In this document: positions 1 through 8,890 of the stretch, piece after piece | Numbering within the stretch: position 1 is the first letter of the stretch | Layout: each line of letters opens with the position of its first letter | Source: [Scytonema hofmanni] UTEX 2349 | Lineage (GTDB): Bacteria; Cyanobacteriota; Cyanobacteriia; Cyanobacteriales; Nostocaceae | Reading direction: 5' to 3' | Length of the DNA stretch: 64,000 nucleotides | Assembly: GCF_000582685.1 (NCBI RefSeq) | Contig: NZ_KK073768.1 | Coordinates: 4,596,255-4,660,254 of the forward strand | Translations under genes and position numbers: made by a program | Notes under the pieces: generated by a model | Seen by the model: only the letters and a program-made list of their open reading frames with translations | Database searches by the model: none | What the model was told of the DNA's origin: nothing

Positions 1-59
1 TGGGCATTGGGCATGGGGCATTGGGCATTGGGCATTGGGCATTGGGCATTGGGCATTGG
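1..59. repeat. TGGGCAT(T) short tandem repeat array
   Basis: Consecutive 7-8 bp units of TGGGCATT/TGGGCAT fill the left edge of the window. The same unit recurs at 31196-31240, in reverse orientation at 31443-31492, as fragments near 38262, and at 60400-60419. Such heptamer/octamer arrays are typical of Nostocales intergenic DNA. No coding role is visible. Confidence 0.9.
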
Positions 60-110
60 ATTATAAAATGTCTCCCTCATCTCCCTCATCTCCGCCATCT
101 CCCCATCCCC

Positions 111-1490
111 CTACCTCCCCATCCCCTGATGGGCGCCACTGTACCACCGCAACAAAACTCGTGCTAATTTCTGAGGATTGTGACGGACGCAGCCGATATC
201 ATCTTCAAACAAAATATTTGCTAAGACAATTCTTCGTCCCAAATTCAATACAGCTTCGCGATCGAGAAAGACCGGATGAGAGTTTTGTTGAGCGTAGCGG
301 ATTAGTGAATGAGCGCTAGGGGATTTTTTATGTACTAATACAGCATCAAAAAGCTGTCGTCCACAAGCGGCATCAATTGCTCTAATGTGGTCAGAAACAG
401 TGTATCCTTGAGTTTCACCCGGTTGAGTCATGATATTGCAGACATAAATACGGGGGGCAAGGGATGCGGCGATCGCATCGGCAATTTGTGGAACCAACAA
501 ATTAGGAATCAGACTAGTATATAGACTACCCGGACCAATTATGATATAATCTGCTTCATTAATTGCCTTGATAGCTGTTGGCAAAGCTGGCGGATTAGCC
601 GGAATGCAGCCAATTTTCACAATAGTACCCCCAGCTTCGGGAATGCTCGACTCCCCCTCAATTCGGCGACCATCGGCTAACTCAGCCCAAAGGCGAACAT
701 CGCTCAAAGTTGCGGGTAATACTTGTCCTCGCACCGCTAGCACTTTGGAACTAGCAGCGACGGCTCGTTCTAAATCTCCGGTTATATCACTCATCGCCGT
801 TAAAAACAAGTTACCAAAACTGTGACCCGTCAAGCCATCTCCAGCTTTGAAGCGGTATTGAAACAGTTCGGTTAAAAGCTTTTCTTCGTCTGCTAGTGCT
901 GCTAAACAGTTACGAATATCTCCTGGTGGTAACACGCCAAATTCTTGGCGCAACCGTCCAGAAGAACCGCCATCATCAGCGACGGTGACAATGGCGGTAA
1001 TATTGGCACTGTAGGTTTTCAGTCCTCTCAGCAATGTGGAAAGTCCCGTACCACCGCCAATCACGACAATTTTCGGTCCCCGGTACAATCGACGATGCGC
1101 CAATAATACATCAATTAATTCTTCTTCACTTTGTCCTTGTGGTCTGAGAACCTTAGTAATTGAGCCTACAGTGCGGGTTTGCCCCCAGAGAAGCAACAGC
1201 AAGCCAAACAATATAACCAAAGGTCCACTAATATAATTGGGTAAGACATCGGTGATTACTCCCAAAAAACCCCGGAGAAACTCAAGCACCCAAAAAATTG
1301 GTGTCAGCTTAATCCAAATAGCCAATCCCAGACTTGCTAGCACTACACCCGCAACCGAGATGAGCAACCAGCGTTTCACCGATATACCGGGGGATAACCA
1401 TTTGAACCACTGATTAACCCTATGGGAAGTGCGACGACGCGACTGTGCTTGCAAGGTGTTTAAAGCTTGTCTGAGAAAACCAATTGACAT
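111..1490 (-). CDS. YvcK/CofD-like protein (gluconeogenesis factor family), membrane-anchored
   Basis: A 459-residue protein with three hydrophobic segments in the first ~105 residues, then a CofD/YvcK fold from about residue 140. The nucleotide-binding start reads VVIGGGTGLSTLLRG and is followed by VADDGGSSGRLR, PPGDIRNCLAAL and GHSFGNLFL. YvcK proteins bind UDP-sugars and affect cell shape and carbon metabolism in Firmicutes; the N-terminal membrane extension is common in cyanobacterial members. The extreme C-terminus (GAHQGMGR) is read from low-complexity repeat DNA, so the stop may have been shifted by repeat expansion. Divergent from ruvC. The family call is secure; the cellular role is inferred. 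Confidence 0.88.
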   Translation of the reverse strand: MSIGFLRQALNTLQAQSRRRTSHRVNQWFKWLSPGISVKRWLLISVAGVVLASLGLAIWIKLTPIFWVLEFLRGFLGVITDVLPNYISGPLVILFGLLLLLWGQTRTVGSITKVLRPQGQSEEELIDVLLAHRRLYRGPKIVVIGGGTGLSTLLRGLKTYSANITAIVTVADDGGSSGRLRQEFGVLPPGDIRNCLAALADEEKLLTELFQYRFKAGDGLTGHSFGNLFLTAMSDITGDLERAVAASSKVLAVRGQVLPATLSDVRLWAELADGRRIEGESSIPEAGGTIVKIGCIPANPPALPTAIKAINEADYIIIGPGSLYTSLIPNLLVPQIADAIAASLAPRIYVCNIMTQPGETQGYTVSDHIRAIDAACGRQLFDAVLVHKKSPSAHSLIRYAQQNSHPVFLDREAVLNLGRRIVLANILFEDDIGCVRHNPQKLARVLLRWYSGAHQGMGR

Positions 1491-1664
1491 ACCTGAAAAT
1501 AAACAATGTGTTTAGAACAGTGAATAAGAGAAAATTTACAGCACCTGGGTTTAACGCCAAATGTGGAATTATTAAATTTTTTGATTCCATTACATTAAGA
1601 GCTACTAGTTAAACTTGCCAGCATCCCAGTAAAACAATACCCTGGTTTGGTAAAACCGAAACTA

Positions 1665-2156
1665 ATGGAAAAGCGAATTTTAGGATTAGATCCAGGACTG
1701 GCAATTTTAGGATTTGGTGCCATAACTTGCAAACAAAGTCAAGCTAAGGTACAAAGCACAACAGTAGATATGCTGGATTTTGGTGTTATCAGAACGCCGT
1801 CAGATGCGGAAATGGGACAGCGACTGTCTACCTTGTTCGACGATTTGCACACCCTGATGGAGGAATTTAAACCCGATTTGGTAGCGATCGAGAAATTATT
1901 CTTCTATCGTATGTCAAGTACTATCTTAGTTGCACAAGCGCGGGGTGTGATGATTTTAGTCTTAGGGCAGCGTCGCTTACCCTATGTGGAATTTACACCT
2001 GCCCAAATTAAACTAGCGTTAACGGGGTATGGCAATGCCGAAAAGTCGGAAGTCCAAGATGCGGTAGCGCGAGAGTTAGATTTAGATTATATCCCCAAGC
2101 CTGATGATGCTTCAGATGCTTTGGCGGTAGCGTTAACAGCGTGGTATCAGATTTAA
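1665..2156 (+). CDS. ruvC: Crossover junction endodeoxyribonuclease RuvC
   Basis: Holliday-junction resolvase of the RNase H fold that cuts four-way junctions with RuvAB. Acidic catalytic residues are visible in ILGLDPGLA (N-terminus), VAIEKLFF, and the C-terminal KPDDASDALAVAL. The 163-residue length fits the family. I take ATG at 1665 (MEKRILGLDPG), which matches usual RuvC N-termini; a TTG at 1647 would add six residues. Transcribed away from the YvcK-like gene, with about 170 bp of AT-rich DNA between them as probable divergent promoters. Confidence 0.95.
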   Translation: MEKRILGLDPGLAILGFGAITCKQSQAKVQSTTVDMLDFGVIRTPSDAEMGQRLSTLFDDLHTLMEEFKPDLVAIEKLFFYRMSSTILVAQARGVMILVLGQRRLPYVEFTPAQIKLALTGYGNAEKSEVQDAVARELDLDYIPKPDDASDALAVALTAWYQI

Positions 2157-2299
2157 ATATTTTAGACGAATAAAAACCTTGGAAACTAAACAATAATATA
2201 GCGGTTTTGGAATATGCGCGATCAATCGCAATTTCAGATGCTCATCTTACCCCCGTGGCTACAATTAAACAACTACAGTAAAAATTAAGGAGTTACTCT

Positions 2300-2626
2300 A
2301 TGACTCTCCAAGAACTAGAACATCAAATCCTTGCTCTACTCCCAACGGAAAAAGCCGCAATTATCCAAAGTCTAACTCAAACTATCAATATTGGAGCTAA
2401 AGGTATTACTAAAACACCTGGTGTTTGCGGTGGAGAAGCTTGCATTACTGGAACCCGTATTTCTGTTTGGCTATTAGTTGAAGCGCGTCGTCTTGGCATT
2501 CCTGAAGCCCAACTTTTGCAAGATTATCCTTATATTAGTGCAGCCGATTTAGTTAATGCTTGGGTATATGCAGATGCTTATCCTGAAGAAATTGAAACTG
2601 TTATCCGCGCTAATGAGGTGGCTTAA
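2300..2626 (+). CDS. DUF433 family protein (antitoxin-like)
   Basis: A 108-residue protein with an N-terminal helix and the DUF433 core: KTPGVCGGEACITGTRI, then SVWLLVEARRLG and the ISAADLVNAWVYA segment. DUF433 proteins are small winged-helix-like proteins usually paired with a DUF5615 PIN-like toxin directly downstream. No such gene follows here: the next 180 bp hold only a dispersed repeat, then a DUF29 gene. It may be an orphan antitoxin. A purine-rich AAGGAG sits about 8 bp before the ATG. Confidence 0.85.
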   Translation: MTLQELEHQILALLPTEKAAIIQSLTQTINIGAKGITKTPGVCGGEACITGTRISVWLLVEARRLGIPEAQLLQDYPYISAADLVNAWVYADAYPEEIETVIRANEVA

Positions 2627-2635
2627 ATACGGAAT

Positions 2636-2730
2636 TTTAAACGCAAAGGTACACGGAGGTAAGCGCAGAGTGACGCAGAGTTTTTGTGATAAATTTTCGT
2701 CATAAACTTATGGAATATTGTAGTTATAAC
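2636..2730. repeat. Dispersed ACGCAGAG-type intergenic repeat, copy 1
   Basis: This segment (ACGCAAAGGTACACGGAGG, ACGCAGAGTTTTTGTGA, AAATTTTCGTCATAAACTTAT) aligns with 42163-42240, where the same order of blocks appears with scattered mismatches. It lies between the DUF433 and DUF29 genes. Similar sequence is common between genes in Nostocales genomes. No promoter or open frame is evident. Confidence 0.7.
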
Positions 2731-2809
2731 AACAAGTAAGTTGCGAAGATTCAATAAAAATGACGATTTTTACTATTACTGAAATTGAGTAAAGTAGGGT
2801 TAATAGCTA

Positions 2810-3247
2810 ATGGAAGAACTGCTAGAAATAAAGGAACTACTGCACCAAGGAAAAGTAGCAGAAGCTCTCATCATTGTCGAAGAATTAGAGGAGATGAGTA
2901 AACTTGATAAACTCAATAAAATATTTAGCTATGCCATCATTTTATTGTTACATCTAATTAAAAAAATGGCTGAAAAGCGAACAACTAAATCTTGGGAAAC
3001 TTCTATTTTCAACTCAGTTAAGCAAATTCAACGCAGCAATCAGCGTCGCAAAGGAAAGGGTACTTATTTAACTGAAGAAGAATTATTAGAAACTATACAT
3101 GATGCCTATGAATCTGCTTTGAGAGAAGCAGCTATAGAAGTATTTGAAGGAAGCTATGAAGCTGAAGAAATTAGCGAAATGGTAGAGTGTGAAGAGATTA
3201 TTAAAATGGCGATAGACTTAATTTTAGAGCGAAATAACCTCAGCTAA
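2810..3247 (+). CDS. DUF29 family protein
   Basis: A 145-residue, strongly helical, charged protein. The block VEELEEMSKLDKLNKI followed by YAIILLLHLIKK and TKSWETSIFNSVKQIQR parallels the same region of the clearer DUF29 protein at 24731-25192 (EEIESMGRSEKRAL, VVLLMHLLKY, SNSWLSTIFEHRRRL). DUF29 is widespread in cyanobacteria and has no firm function; some members neighbour toxin-antitoxin or Uma2 genes, as here. Start ATG 2810 has no strong Shine-Dalgarno. Confidence 0.75.
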   Translation: MEELLEIKELLHQGKVAEALIIVEELEEMSKLDKLNKIFSYAIILLLHLIKKMAEKRTTKSWETSIFNSVKQIQRSNQRRKGKGTYLTEEELLETIHDAYESALREAAIEVFEGSYEAEEISEMVECEEIIKMAIDLILERNNLS

Positions 3248-3310
3248 CGCTAATCAATCATTCGTTGCGCTTCTGTTGCTACAATCAAGGCAAGCTTGAA
3301 AAATCTTCCT

Positions 3311-3889
3311 ATGATAGCCATTCCCGAACAACCGCAAAAAATGACCATTGAGGAATATCTCCAATGGGAACCTGACCAAGACGTTCGCTACGAATATGTC
3401 AACGGCGAACTCTTTGCCATGACAGGTGGTACAATTCCCAATAATGATATTGCTCTAAATCTTTACACTGCCCTACGCCCACATTTACGTTCCAGAGGTT
3501 GTCGAGCGAACGTGTCAGACGTGAAGGTGCAAGTTAGTCCTAAAAGTCCATATTACTATCCTGATGTTATCGTCAGTTGTGACCCTCAAGACCTCAACGC
3601 CCGCAAATTTATTCAAAATCCTAAACTAATTGCGGAAGTTCTCTCTCCTGGTACAAGCGGTAAAGATAGGGGTGAAAAATTCACTTACTACCTGACAATC
3701 CCCACTTTGCAAGATTATATCTTAATTGATTCGGAGAAAATTTCCGTGGAATGTTACTGTCGGGGAGAGGGAAGAATGTGGCTTTACTATCCCTACACTG
3801 TTGGAGACATTATCACCCTATCAAGCATTGAATTTGAGTTTCCTATCGAATGGTTGTATGAAGGTGTTGTATTTGAAACAGAAGAATAA
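3311..3889 (+). CDS. Uma2 family endonuclease-like protein (DUF820)
   Basis: About 192 residues with the cyanobacterial Uma2 layout: MTIEEYLQWEPDQDVRYEYV, GELFAMTGGT, then the PD-(D/E)XK-like core with YYYPDVIVSC, LIAEVLSPGT and KFTYYLTIPTLQDYILID. Uma2 proteins occur in tens of copies in Nostocales; nuclease activity is inferred from fold and unproven for most. ATG at 3311 is preferred over a TTG at 3296. It ends 10 bp from the convergent membrane gene at 3899. Confidence 0.88.
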   Translation: MIAIPEQPQKMTIEEYLQWEPDQDVRYEYVNGELFAMTGGTIPNNDIALNLYTALRPHLRSRGCRANVSDVKVQVSPKSPYYYPDVIVSCDPQDLNARKFIQNPKLIAEVLSPGTSGKDRGEKFTYYLTIPTLQDYILIDSEKISVECYCRGEGRMWLYYPYTVGDIITLSSIEFEFPIEWLYEGVVFETEE

Positions 3890-3898
3890 AAGTACACC

Positions 3899-4579
3899 TT
3901 ACGGACTCTGTTTTTTCATCTCCATCGCATCTGTAGCCAAAAGTTCTGTAGCTTCTTGCAAAAGTTGCTTTTGCTCGAATTGAATTTCCTCTAACCGCAG
4001 AGTAATTTCTGTAAGTCTTTGCTGTTTATCTTTGTGAATTTCTTGAGAAGTTGCAGGTGGCAAAGCTGGTAGATTATTAACTGGTTCATGTGATGTGAGT
4101 TTTTTAATCGCGATATTGCCAGCTTTTGTAAATGAGAAAAAACTAACTTTAATTAAGGCAAAAAGTAATTTAAAAGGAACTTGAAGAATTGACCAACTAG
4201 CCGTTTCAATTAAGCGTACAATAGCTTTGATGATACTTGAGGCGATCGCAATCACCAAAAGCAGAATTACTAAACTGATGATTGGGTGATTACTCCCCCA
4301 ACTAAGGACTTGCATTATCCGGAAAATAGTTGGATGTTGAGTAATCCAATCATTCACCGAAGATGCGATCGCGCTTTCAACTGCTCTCGATGTTGTATTC
4401 TTAATTTGGTCAGCATTTTGCCAAGACTGTTCTAATGAACTTTTAGCTTGTTCAACAGTTGTCGTTGCTGTTTGCTGCCAAGATTCTTTAACTTGCTGCG
4501 CTGATTTGGTTAGAGAATCAACGCTTTGATAAACAAAATCTTTCGCTTGCTGAATGCGAGGAAATATCTGTGTGAGCAA
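3899..4579 (-). CDS. Hypothetical membrane protein with amphipathic N-terminal helices
   Basis: A 226-residue protein. Residues 1-75 are rich in A, Q, S and K with helical periodicity (repeated AKSSLEQSWQ-like blocks), resembling apolipoprotein/LEA-type amphipathic helices. A strong membrane segment follows at about residues 100-120 (ISLVILLLVIAIASSII), with a second moderately hydrophobic stretch at about 130-155. The C-terminus is a coiled coil (RLTEITLRLEEIQFEQKQLLQE). No known family recognised; peripheral plus integral inner-membrane association is inferred. Confidence 0.6.
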   Translation of the reverse strand: MLTQIFPRIQQAKDFVYQSVDSLTKSAQQVKESWQQTATTTVEQAKSSLEQSWQNADQIKNTTSRAVESAIASSVNDWITQHPTIFRIMQVLSWGSNHPIISLVILLLVIAIASSIIKAIVRLIETASWSILQVPFKLLFALIKVSFFSFTKAGNIAIKKLTSHEPVNNLPALPPATSQEIHKDKQQRLTEITLRLEEIQFEQKQLLQEATELLATDAMEMKKQSP

Positions 4580-5153
4580 ATTTATGTTTAGGATCGAATT
4601 TTGTATATTCTACCATTTATCCATAAAAACGAAGCTCTAATTAGTCCTCGTAGGCGGGCTTTGTTCATGTAGCACCACCCTGATTATTTATTTCTTCCTC
4701 TGGGAATTTTAAATGCGTGAATTTTGAATTCAAAAAGGGTCAAGTTTGATGCTTATCCCATTCAAAGGTTATGGGACTGAAATGGATTAAAATAATGTTG
4801 GGTTTCCTTGGGTTAAGCTAACCTACAAAATCAGCGATCGCACGCTCATCAACATTTATACATGGTGCGATCAGAAGTTGCTAGGGTAAGCGGAAGTCAT
4901 CATATTTTGATACATAGTGATGGGCGTCAAACAGTGGTTTCGGTCTGAAGGGGGGACGATTGGTCGGGGTTTTTTAGCACAAATACTGCGCGATTGCAAG
5001 ATATAAGGTGACGAGTTTAAGTCTCTATTCTTATATAAAGCGATCGCCTTACTTTTAAGACAGTCGCTACAAGAGCAGCGATCGCACTTTTGAGAACAGA
5101 CATCGCACTTAAAATTTTTGTTTAAAATGATTGTGTAAATTACAAGGAGGATA
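4580..5153. other. Intergenic region with HIP1 sites and dispersed repeats
   Basis: 574 bp without a supported gene. It holds a degenerate dispersed repeat at 4640-4676 (AGTCCTCGTAGGCGGGCTTT, related to 35624-35660) and several HIP1 octamers. One copy of the ACAGTCGCTACAAGAGC repeat (5052-5109) ends about 40 bp before the XisH gene. The XisH promoter probably lies in its last 50 bp. Confidence 0.7.
5052..5109. repeat. ACAGTCGCTACAAGAGC-HIP1 dispersed repeat, copy 1
   Basis: Unit of about 57 bp: CTTTTAAGACAGTCGCTAC, AAGAGCAGCGATCGCAC, then TTTTGAGAACAGACATCGCAC. Three more copies lie downstream of the XisI gene (6061-6117, 6172-6229, 6262-6300). The unit contains one HIP1 octamer in the middle. 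Confidence 0.85.
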
Positions 5154-5570
5154 ATGCCAGCAAAAGATGTTTACCACGATGCGGTTAAAAATGCTTTGAT
5201 TAAAGACGGTTGGAGCATTTTAGCTGATCCTTATAAAATTAAATACAAAGATGCTGAATTATTTGCTGATTTAGCAGCAGAAAAACCTATTGCTGCTGAA
5301 CAAAATGGACGCAAAATTGTTGTCGAAATTAAAAGCTTTTTAAGCGCCTCACCAATGAGAGATTTTGAACTGGCTTTAGGACAATATATTTTATATCGAA
5401 ACTTCATTAATCTTACTGAACCAGAATATCAAATTTATTTAGCAATTAAGGACAGTATTTACGAAAACTTTTTTAAACGGGAGTCCATTCAAGATATTAC
5501 TAAAATAAATCAATTACTTTTGATTGTTGTTGAGATGGAAAAGGAGGAAATTTTACAATGGATAAATTAA
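5154..5570 (+). CDS. xisH: XisH family protein (fdxN element excision controlling factor H-like)
   Basis: A 138-residue protein matching XisH: MPAKDVYHDAVKNALIKDGW, the PD-(D/E)XK-like core AAEQNGRKIVVEIKSF, then DFELALGQYILYRN. In Anabaena PCC 7120 XisH acts with XisF and XisI in excision of the fdxN element during heterocyst development, but XisH/XisI pairs are common well away from such elements. A clear GGAGG lies 6 bp before the ATG. It overlaps the XisI start by 13 bp, so the two are translationally coupled. No large serine recombinase (XisF) is nearby. Confidence 0.93.
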   Translation: MPAKDVYHDAVKNALIKDGWSILADPYKIKYKDAELFADLAAEKPIAAEQNGRKIVVEIKSFLSASPMRDFELALGQYILYRNFINLTEPEYQIYLAIKDSIYENFFKRESIQDITKINQLLLIVVEMEKEEILQWIN

Positions 5571-5899
5571 AAAAATATCGTAATTATATTATAAAAATCT
5601 TAACAGAATATCACGAATGGGTTTCTGGTTCAGCCAATTTAGATCAAGAAAGTTGCCTTGTTTTTGACGAGATACATGATCAATATTTTTGGCTGTTTAT
5701 GGGTTGGGAAGGAAAGAAAAAAATCAGAAATATTCAAGTTCATATTCGCATTAAAAATGAGAAGATTTATATTGAGGAAGATTGGACGGAGGAAGGAATT
5801 GCTACTGAGTTATTAAGGGAAAATGTACCGAAAGAGGATATTGTTCTAGCTTTCTACGATCCAGAAAGTCGTAAGTTAACTGAGTTTGCTGTTGCTTAA
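5558..5899 (+). CDS. xisI: XisI family protein (fdxN element excision controlling factor I-like)
   Basis: A 113-residue protein with XisI hallmarks: YRNYIIKILTEYHE, then VFDEIHDQYFWLFMGWEG, HIRIKNEKIYIEEDWTEEGI and VPKEDIVLAFYDP. It overlaps the end of XisH; its own Shine-Dalgarno (AAGGAGG) lies inside the xisH coding sequence. The pair forms a compact two-gene operon surrounded by repeats. A function beyond fdxN excision control is unknown for these paralogues. Confidence 0.93.
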   Translation: MDKLKKYRNYIIKILTEYHEWVSGSANLDQESCLVFDEIHDQYFWLFMGWEGKKKIRNIQVHIRIKNEKIYIEEDWTEEGIATELLRENVPKEDIVLAFYDPESRKLTEFAVA

Positions 5900-6302
5900 A
5901 TTACACTAAAATTTCGTAGGGTGGGTTAGCGAAGCGCGTAACTCACCATTAATACGTCATTTGGAGGAGAATTTAGATGGTGCATTGCATTAATATTAAT
6001 GCACCCTACAAGATCCGCGATCGCACGCTCATCAACCGTCCTACATGAGCGATCACCTCTGTTTAAGACAGTCGCTACAACATCACGCGATCGCACTTTT
6101 GAGAACAGACATCCCACGCTCCAATACTTTCATACATGGGCGATGTCTACGACGGGCTTCGCCTACGCATTACTTTTAAGACAGTCGCTACAAGAGCGGC
6201 GATCGCACTCTTGAGAACAGACATCGCACCCTTATCAACCATCATCCATGAGCGATCGCTTGACTTTTAACACAGTCGCTACAAGAGCAGCGATCGCACT
6301 AA
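5900..6302. other. Repeat-rich intergenic region after XisHI
   Basis: 403 bp containing three copies of the ACAGTCGCTACAAGAGC-HIP1 repeat (6061-6117, 6172-6229, 6262-6300) and a repeat GTAGGGTGGGTTAGCGAAGC (5916-5935) common in cyanobacterial intergenic DNA. No supported gene. Confidence 0.75.
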
Positions 6303-6794
6303 TTAGTACTCTATTGCCGAGATAGAGTTACTGTTTCGGGTGTACTCACCATAGTATGCCCAATTTAGATATCCACCATCACCATTATTTGCCAAGGTGA
6401 ACCCTTGACCTCTGACCGAGAAATATATTTCATAACCGCAGGTTCCAATCGTCATAGGAAGTTCAACGTGCTGGTGTATCCAAGTCCCCCAGGTGCTATG
6501 TTGTGTGTGGATAATCACAACATTGTAATCAGGAAATTGTTTGTGTGCTTCCTCTACAAAATTTCTAGTAAATGCCTCACGTTTCTCGTTATCCCGCCCT
6601 ATTGCTGCCAACCATCCCATGATACCATTTGCAAGCCCCACAATCAAGGATACACTTGCTATCACTATTGGTACGACCGCCGTTGCAGTCACTTTCTCAG
6701 TCACAAGCATTTCAGAGTTGTAAGGTTTTAACCCCAATTTTTCCAGGTTCGGCTCGTAATCACCACCGCCAACTATTTTTATTGCGTTTGTCAT
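6303..6794 (-). CDS. Hypothetical protein with hydrophobic N-terminal helix and beta-type C-terminal domain
   Basis: A 163-residue protein I do not recognise. Residues ~35-63 form a hydrophobic Ala/Val/Gly stretch (AVVPIVIASVSLIVGL, then MGWLAAIG). The second half is polar and aromatic (STWGTWIHQHVELPM, GYEIYFSVRGQGFTLANNGDGGYLNWAYYG), which suggests a small beta-sandwich. A pore-forming or secreted lectin-like protein is a guess only. It sits alone, divergent from the HTH-AAA gene, with a long AT-rich 5' region. Confidence 0.5.
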   Translation of the reverse strand: MTNAIKIVGGGDYEPNLEKLGLKPYNSEMLVTEKVTATAVVPIVIASVSLIVGLANGIMGWLAAIGRDNEKREAFTRNFVEEAHKQFPDYNVVIIHTQHSTWGTWIHQHVELPMTIGTCGYEIYFSVRGQGFTLANNGDGGYLNWAYYGEYTRNSNSISAIEY

Positions 6795-7368
6795 CTGTTT
6801 TTTCCCTTCTAATTGCTCTTAGCTTGCACCTTCAACCAAAACCAAGCCACCAAAGTTTACAATTTTAAGAAAAAAGTTAAGGATTTAGCACCAGCAATTT
6901 CCCAAAGCTATTCCCCATATTGGTTTGAGTTACGAAAAATTTAATAACCTCGCAACCATTAGTTAACGTCATTCTTAATTTTGGAAAAACCACCAAGTTA
7001 AGAACTATGCTTCCGTTTACCTTATCCTGAGCAAACTCCAATTCAAAGCTTATATATACTCAAAACGGCTTGGAGCTTTACTTTTCAATAATCACAAAAG
7101 CTTTATCACGCAAAGCTTACAGCCGGTGCAAAAAGTTCAACTATGAGCCGTTTGCAGTATATTTATGTATTTAGAAGTATTGACAATATAGACTTTTCTT
7201 GAAATTGTCAAGGATGGGCGCGTTGAGAATGAACTTTTTGGAATTTTATTTGTAAGATTTGTAACTATACTGCATAAACTTGTAAAGTGCATAAATCATA
7301 ACAGTATTCACCTATAACTAATAAGCAGATTACTAAGCACATTCTGATCCTGTATTTGAGAGTTAAAA
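6795..7368. other. AT-rich intergenic region between divergent genes
   Basis: 574 bp between the starts of two divergent genes. It is AT-rich with no HIP1 site and no clear repeat. The promoters of both neighbours must lie here. Possible -10 boxes are present near 7261-7310, but I cannot assign one with confidence. Confidence 0.5.
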
Positions 7369-8859
7369 ATGCAATTACAATCAAAAAATCAACTACGGCG
7401 ACGGGGTGCGACTCTGACGGCTCAAGGCTCAAGGAAACTCAATCAAGCAAAAGCCGAGGTAGAAATTCAGCAAAACTTTAAGCGATACACTCTCGAAGAC
7501 CTCAGTGAAAAAACAGGTTTAACCCCCAATACCCTCAGCAAGGTCTTTAATGGCTCAACTGGAGTCGATAAGCGAACCCTGGAGTGCTGCTTCAATGCCT
7601 TTAATCTAACTTTGTTAAAGGACGATTATCTCTACCTGGAGCCTGATCAAGACAATCTTGCCGAGATTGGCTCAATGTCCGCGAATGAAAACTATTGTCC
7701 TATCGAACCAGTCTGCGATTCTCGCACCAATCCGCCTCAAACCTACAAAATGGAACGATCGCCTGACAATCTGCAACCTCGTCCCCCAATCGTACCAGGA
7801 GGGCAGATGCCCCTGGATTCAGTCTTTTACATTGACCGTCCCATTCTCGAATCCCTCTGTTACGAAGCCATCCAGGAACCTGGTGCGCTGGTCAACATCC
7901 GTGCCCCCAAGCAAATGGGCAAAACCTCCCTAATGACCCGCATCCTGGCTTATTCTCAAATGAATGGCGATCGCACTGTTTCCCTGAACTTGCAACTTGC
8001 CGACGAGGAGATTTTACAGAACCTAGAACGCTTCCTACAATGGTTCTGTGTCAGAGTCAGCAAGCAGTTAGACTTGCCAGATGCGATCGCCCTTTGGGCG
8101 ATCGCATCTTTTTGGGATAACTCGTTGGGTAGCAAATCGAACACTACGGACTACTTAGAGAAGATTCTCTTAGCCAAACTCGTTCGCGCAGGGTCTTCAA
8201 GGGAGAATCGCTCCCTGGTGATTGCCATCGATGAACTCAACGAGCTTTTTGCCTACCCGGACATTGCTCGTGAATTTCTCCTACTTTTGCGAACCTGGTC
8301 TGAGCAAGCCAAAGAAAGCGATGCAGACATTAATCCTTGGCACAAGCTGCGACTGGTGACGGTTCATTCTACTGAAATCCTGATGCCTCCCTCGATCAAT
8401 CCCTCACTGTTGAATACTGGGCTAGTTATTGAGTTACCTGAGTTTACCCCGGCTCAGGTGCAGGATTTTGCAAATCGGTGGGGAGAGGAAATGACGGTGC
8501 AACAAATTGAGCAATTGATTACCCTTTTGGGAGGACATCCCTATCGCTTGCAGTTGGCTTTTTATTACCTTCAGCAACAGACAGTAACCCTGGAAGAATT
8601 GTTAGAAAATTCTGCGATCGCCACCACCATCTATGCAGAGCATCTAAAACAACAATGGTGGAACCTGCAACGCTATCCCGATTTAGTACCATTGTTTACA
8701 GAAATCGTCAAGCAATCAAATCTTGTATATTGTGAGGCTTGCACCGCCTCACAATTGTACAAGATGGGGTTGGTGCATTTGCATGGTATAATGGCAAATC
8801 CTGCCTGCGAGTTATTTCGTCCGTTTTTTAGCGATCGCCTGCGGCAAATCAACAATTAG
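7369..8859 (+). CDS. HTH domain plus AAA-like (AAA_35-type) ATPase domain protein
   Basis: A 496-residue protein. Residues ~25-85 contain a Cro/C1-like helix-turn-helix (YTLEDLSEKTGLTPNTLSKVFNG). After a linker, residues ~145-495 form the cyanobacterial AAA-like domain: GALVNIRAPKQMGKTSLMTR (Walker A region), LVIAIDELNELFA (Walker B), then LRLVTVHSTE and the sensor-like FTPAQVQDFANRWG and GGHPYRLQLAFYYL. These proteins often work as N-terminal regulators in conflict or signalling systems; partner and target are unknown here. No downstream partner shares its strand: the next gene converges. Confidence 0.82.
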   Translation: MQLQSKNQLRRRGATLTAQGSRKLNQAKAEVEIQQNFKRYTLEDLSEKTGLTPNTLSKVFNGSTGVDKRTLECCFNAFNLTLLKDDYLYLEPDQDNLAEIGSMSANENYCPIEPVCDSRTNPPQTYKMERSPDNLQPRPPIVPGGQMPLDSVFYIDRPILESLCYEAIQEPGALVNIRAPKQMGKTSLMTRILAYSQMNGDRTVSLNLQLADEEILQNLERFLQWFCVRVSKQLDLPDAIALWAIASFWDNSLGSKSNTTDYLEKILLAKLVRAGSSRENRSLVIAIDELNELFAYPDIAREFLLLLRTWSEQAKESDADINPWHKLRLVTVHSTEILMPPSINPSLLNTGLVIELPEFTPAQVQDFANRWGEEMTVQQIEQLITLLGGHPYRLQLAFYYLQQQTVTLEELLENSAIATTIYAEHLKQQWWNLQRYPDLVPLFTEIVKQSNLVYCEACTASQLYKMGLVHLHGIMANPACELFRPFFSDRLRQINN

Positions 8860-8890
8860 GGGTTGCCAAGAACAGGCACACCGCACCCTT

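Noticed and set aside
5154..5899. An fdxN-type developmentally excised element
   Set aside because: XisH/XisI alone do not define one; no XisF recombinase and no interrupted nif gene is present.
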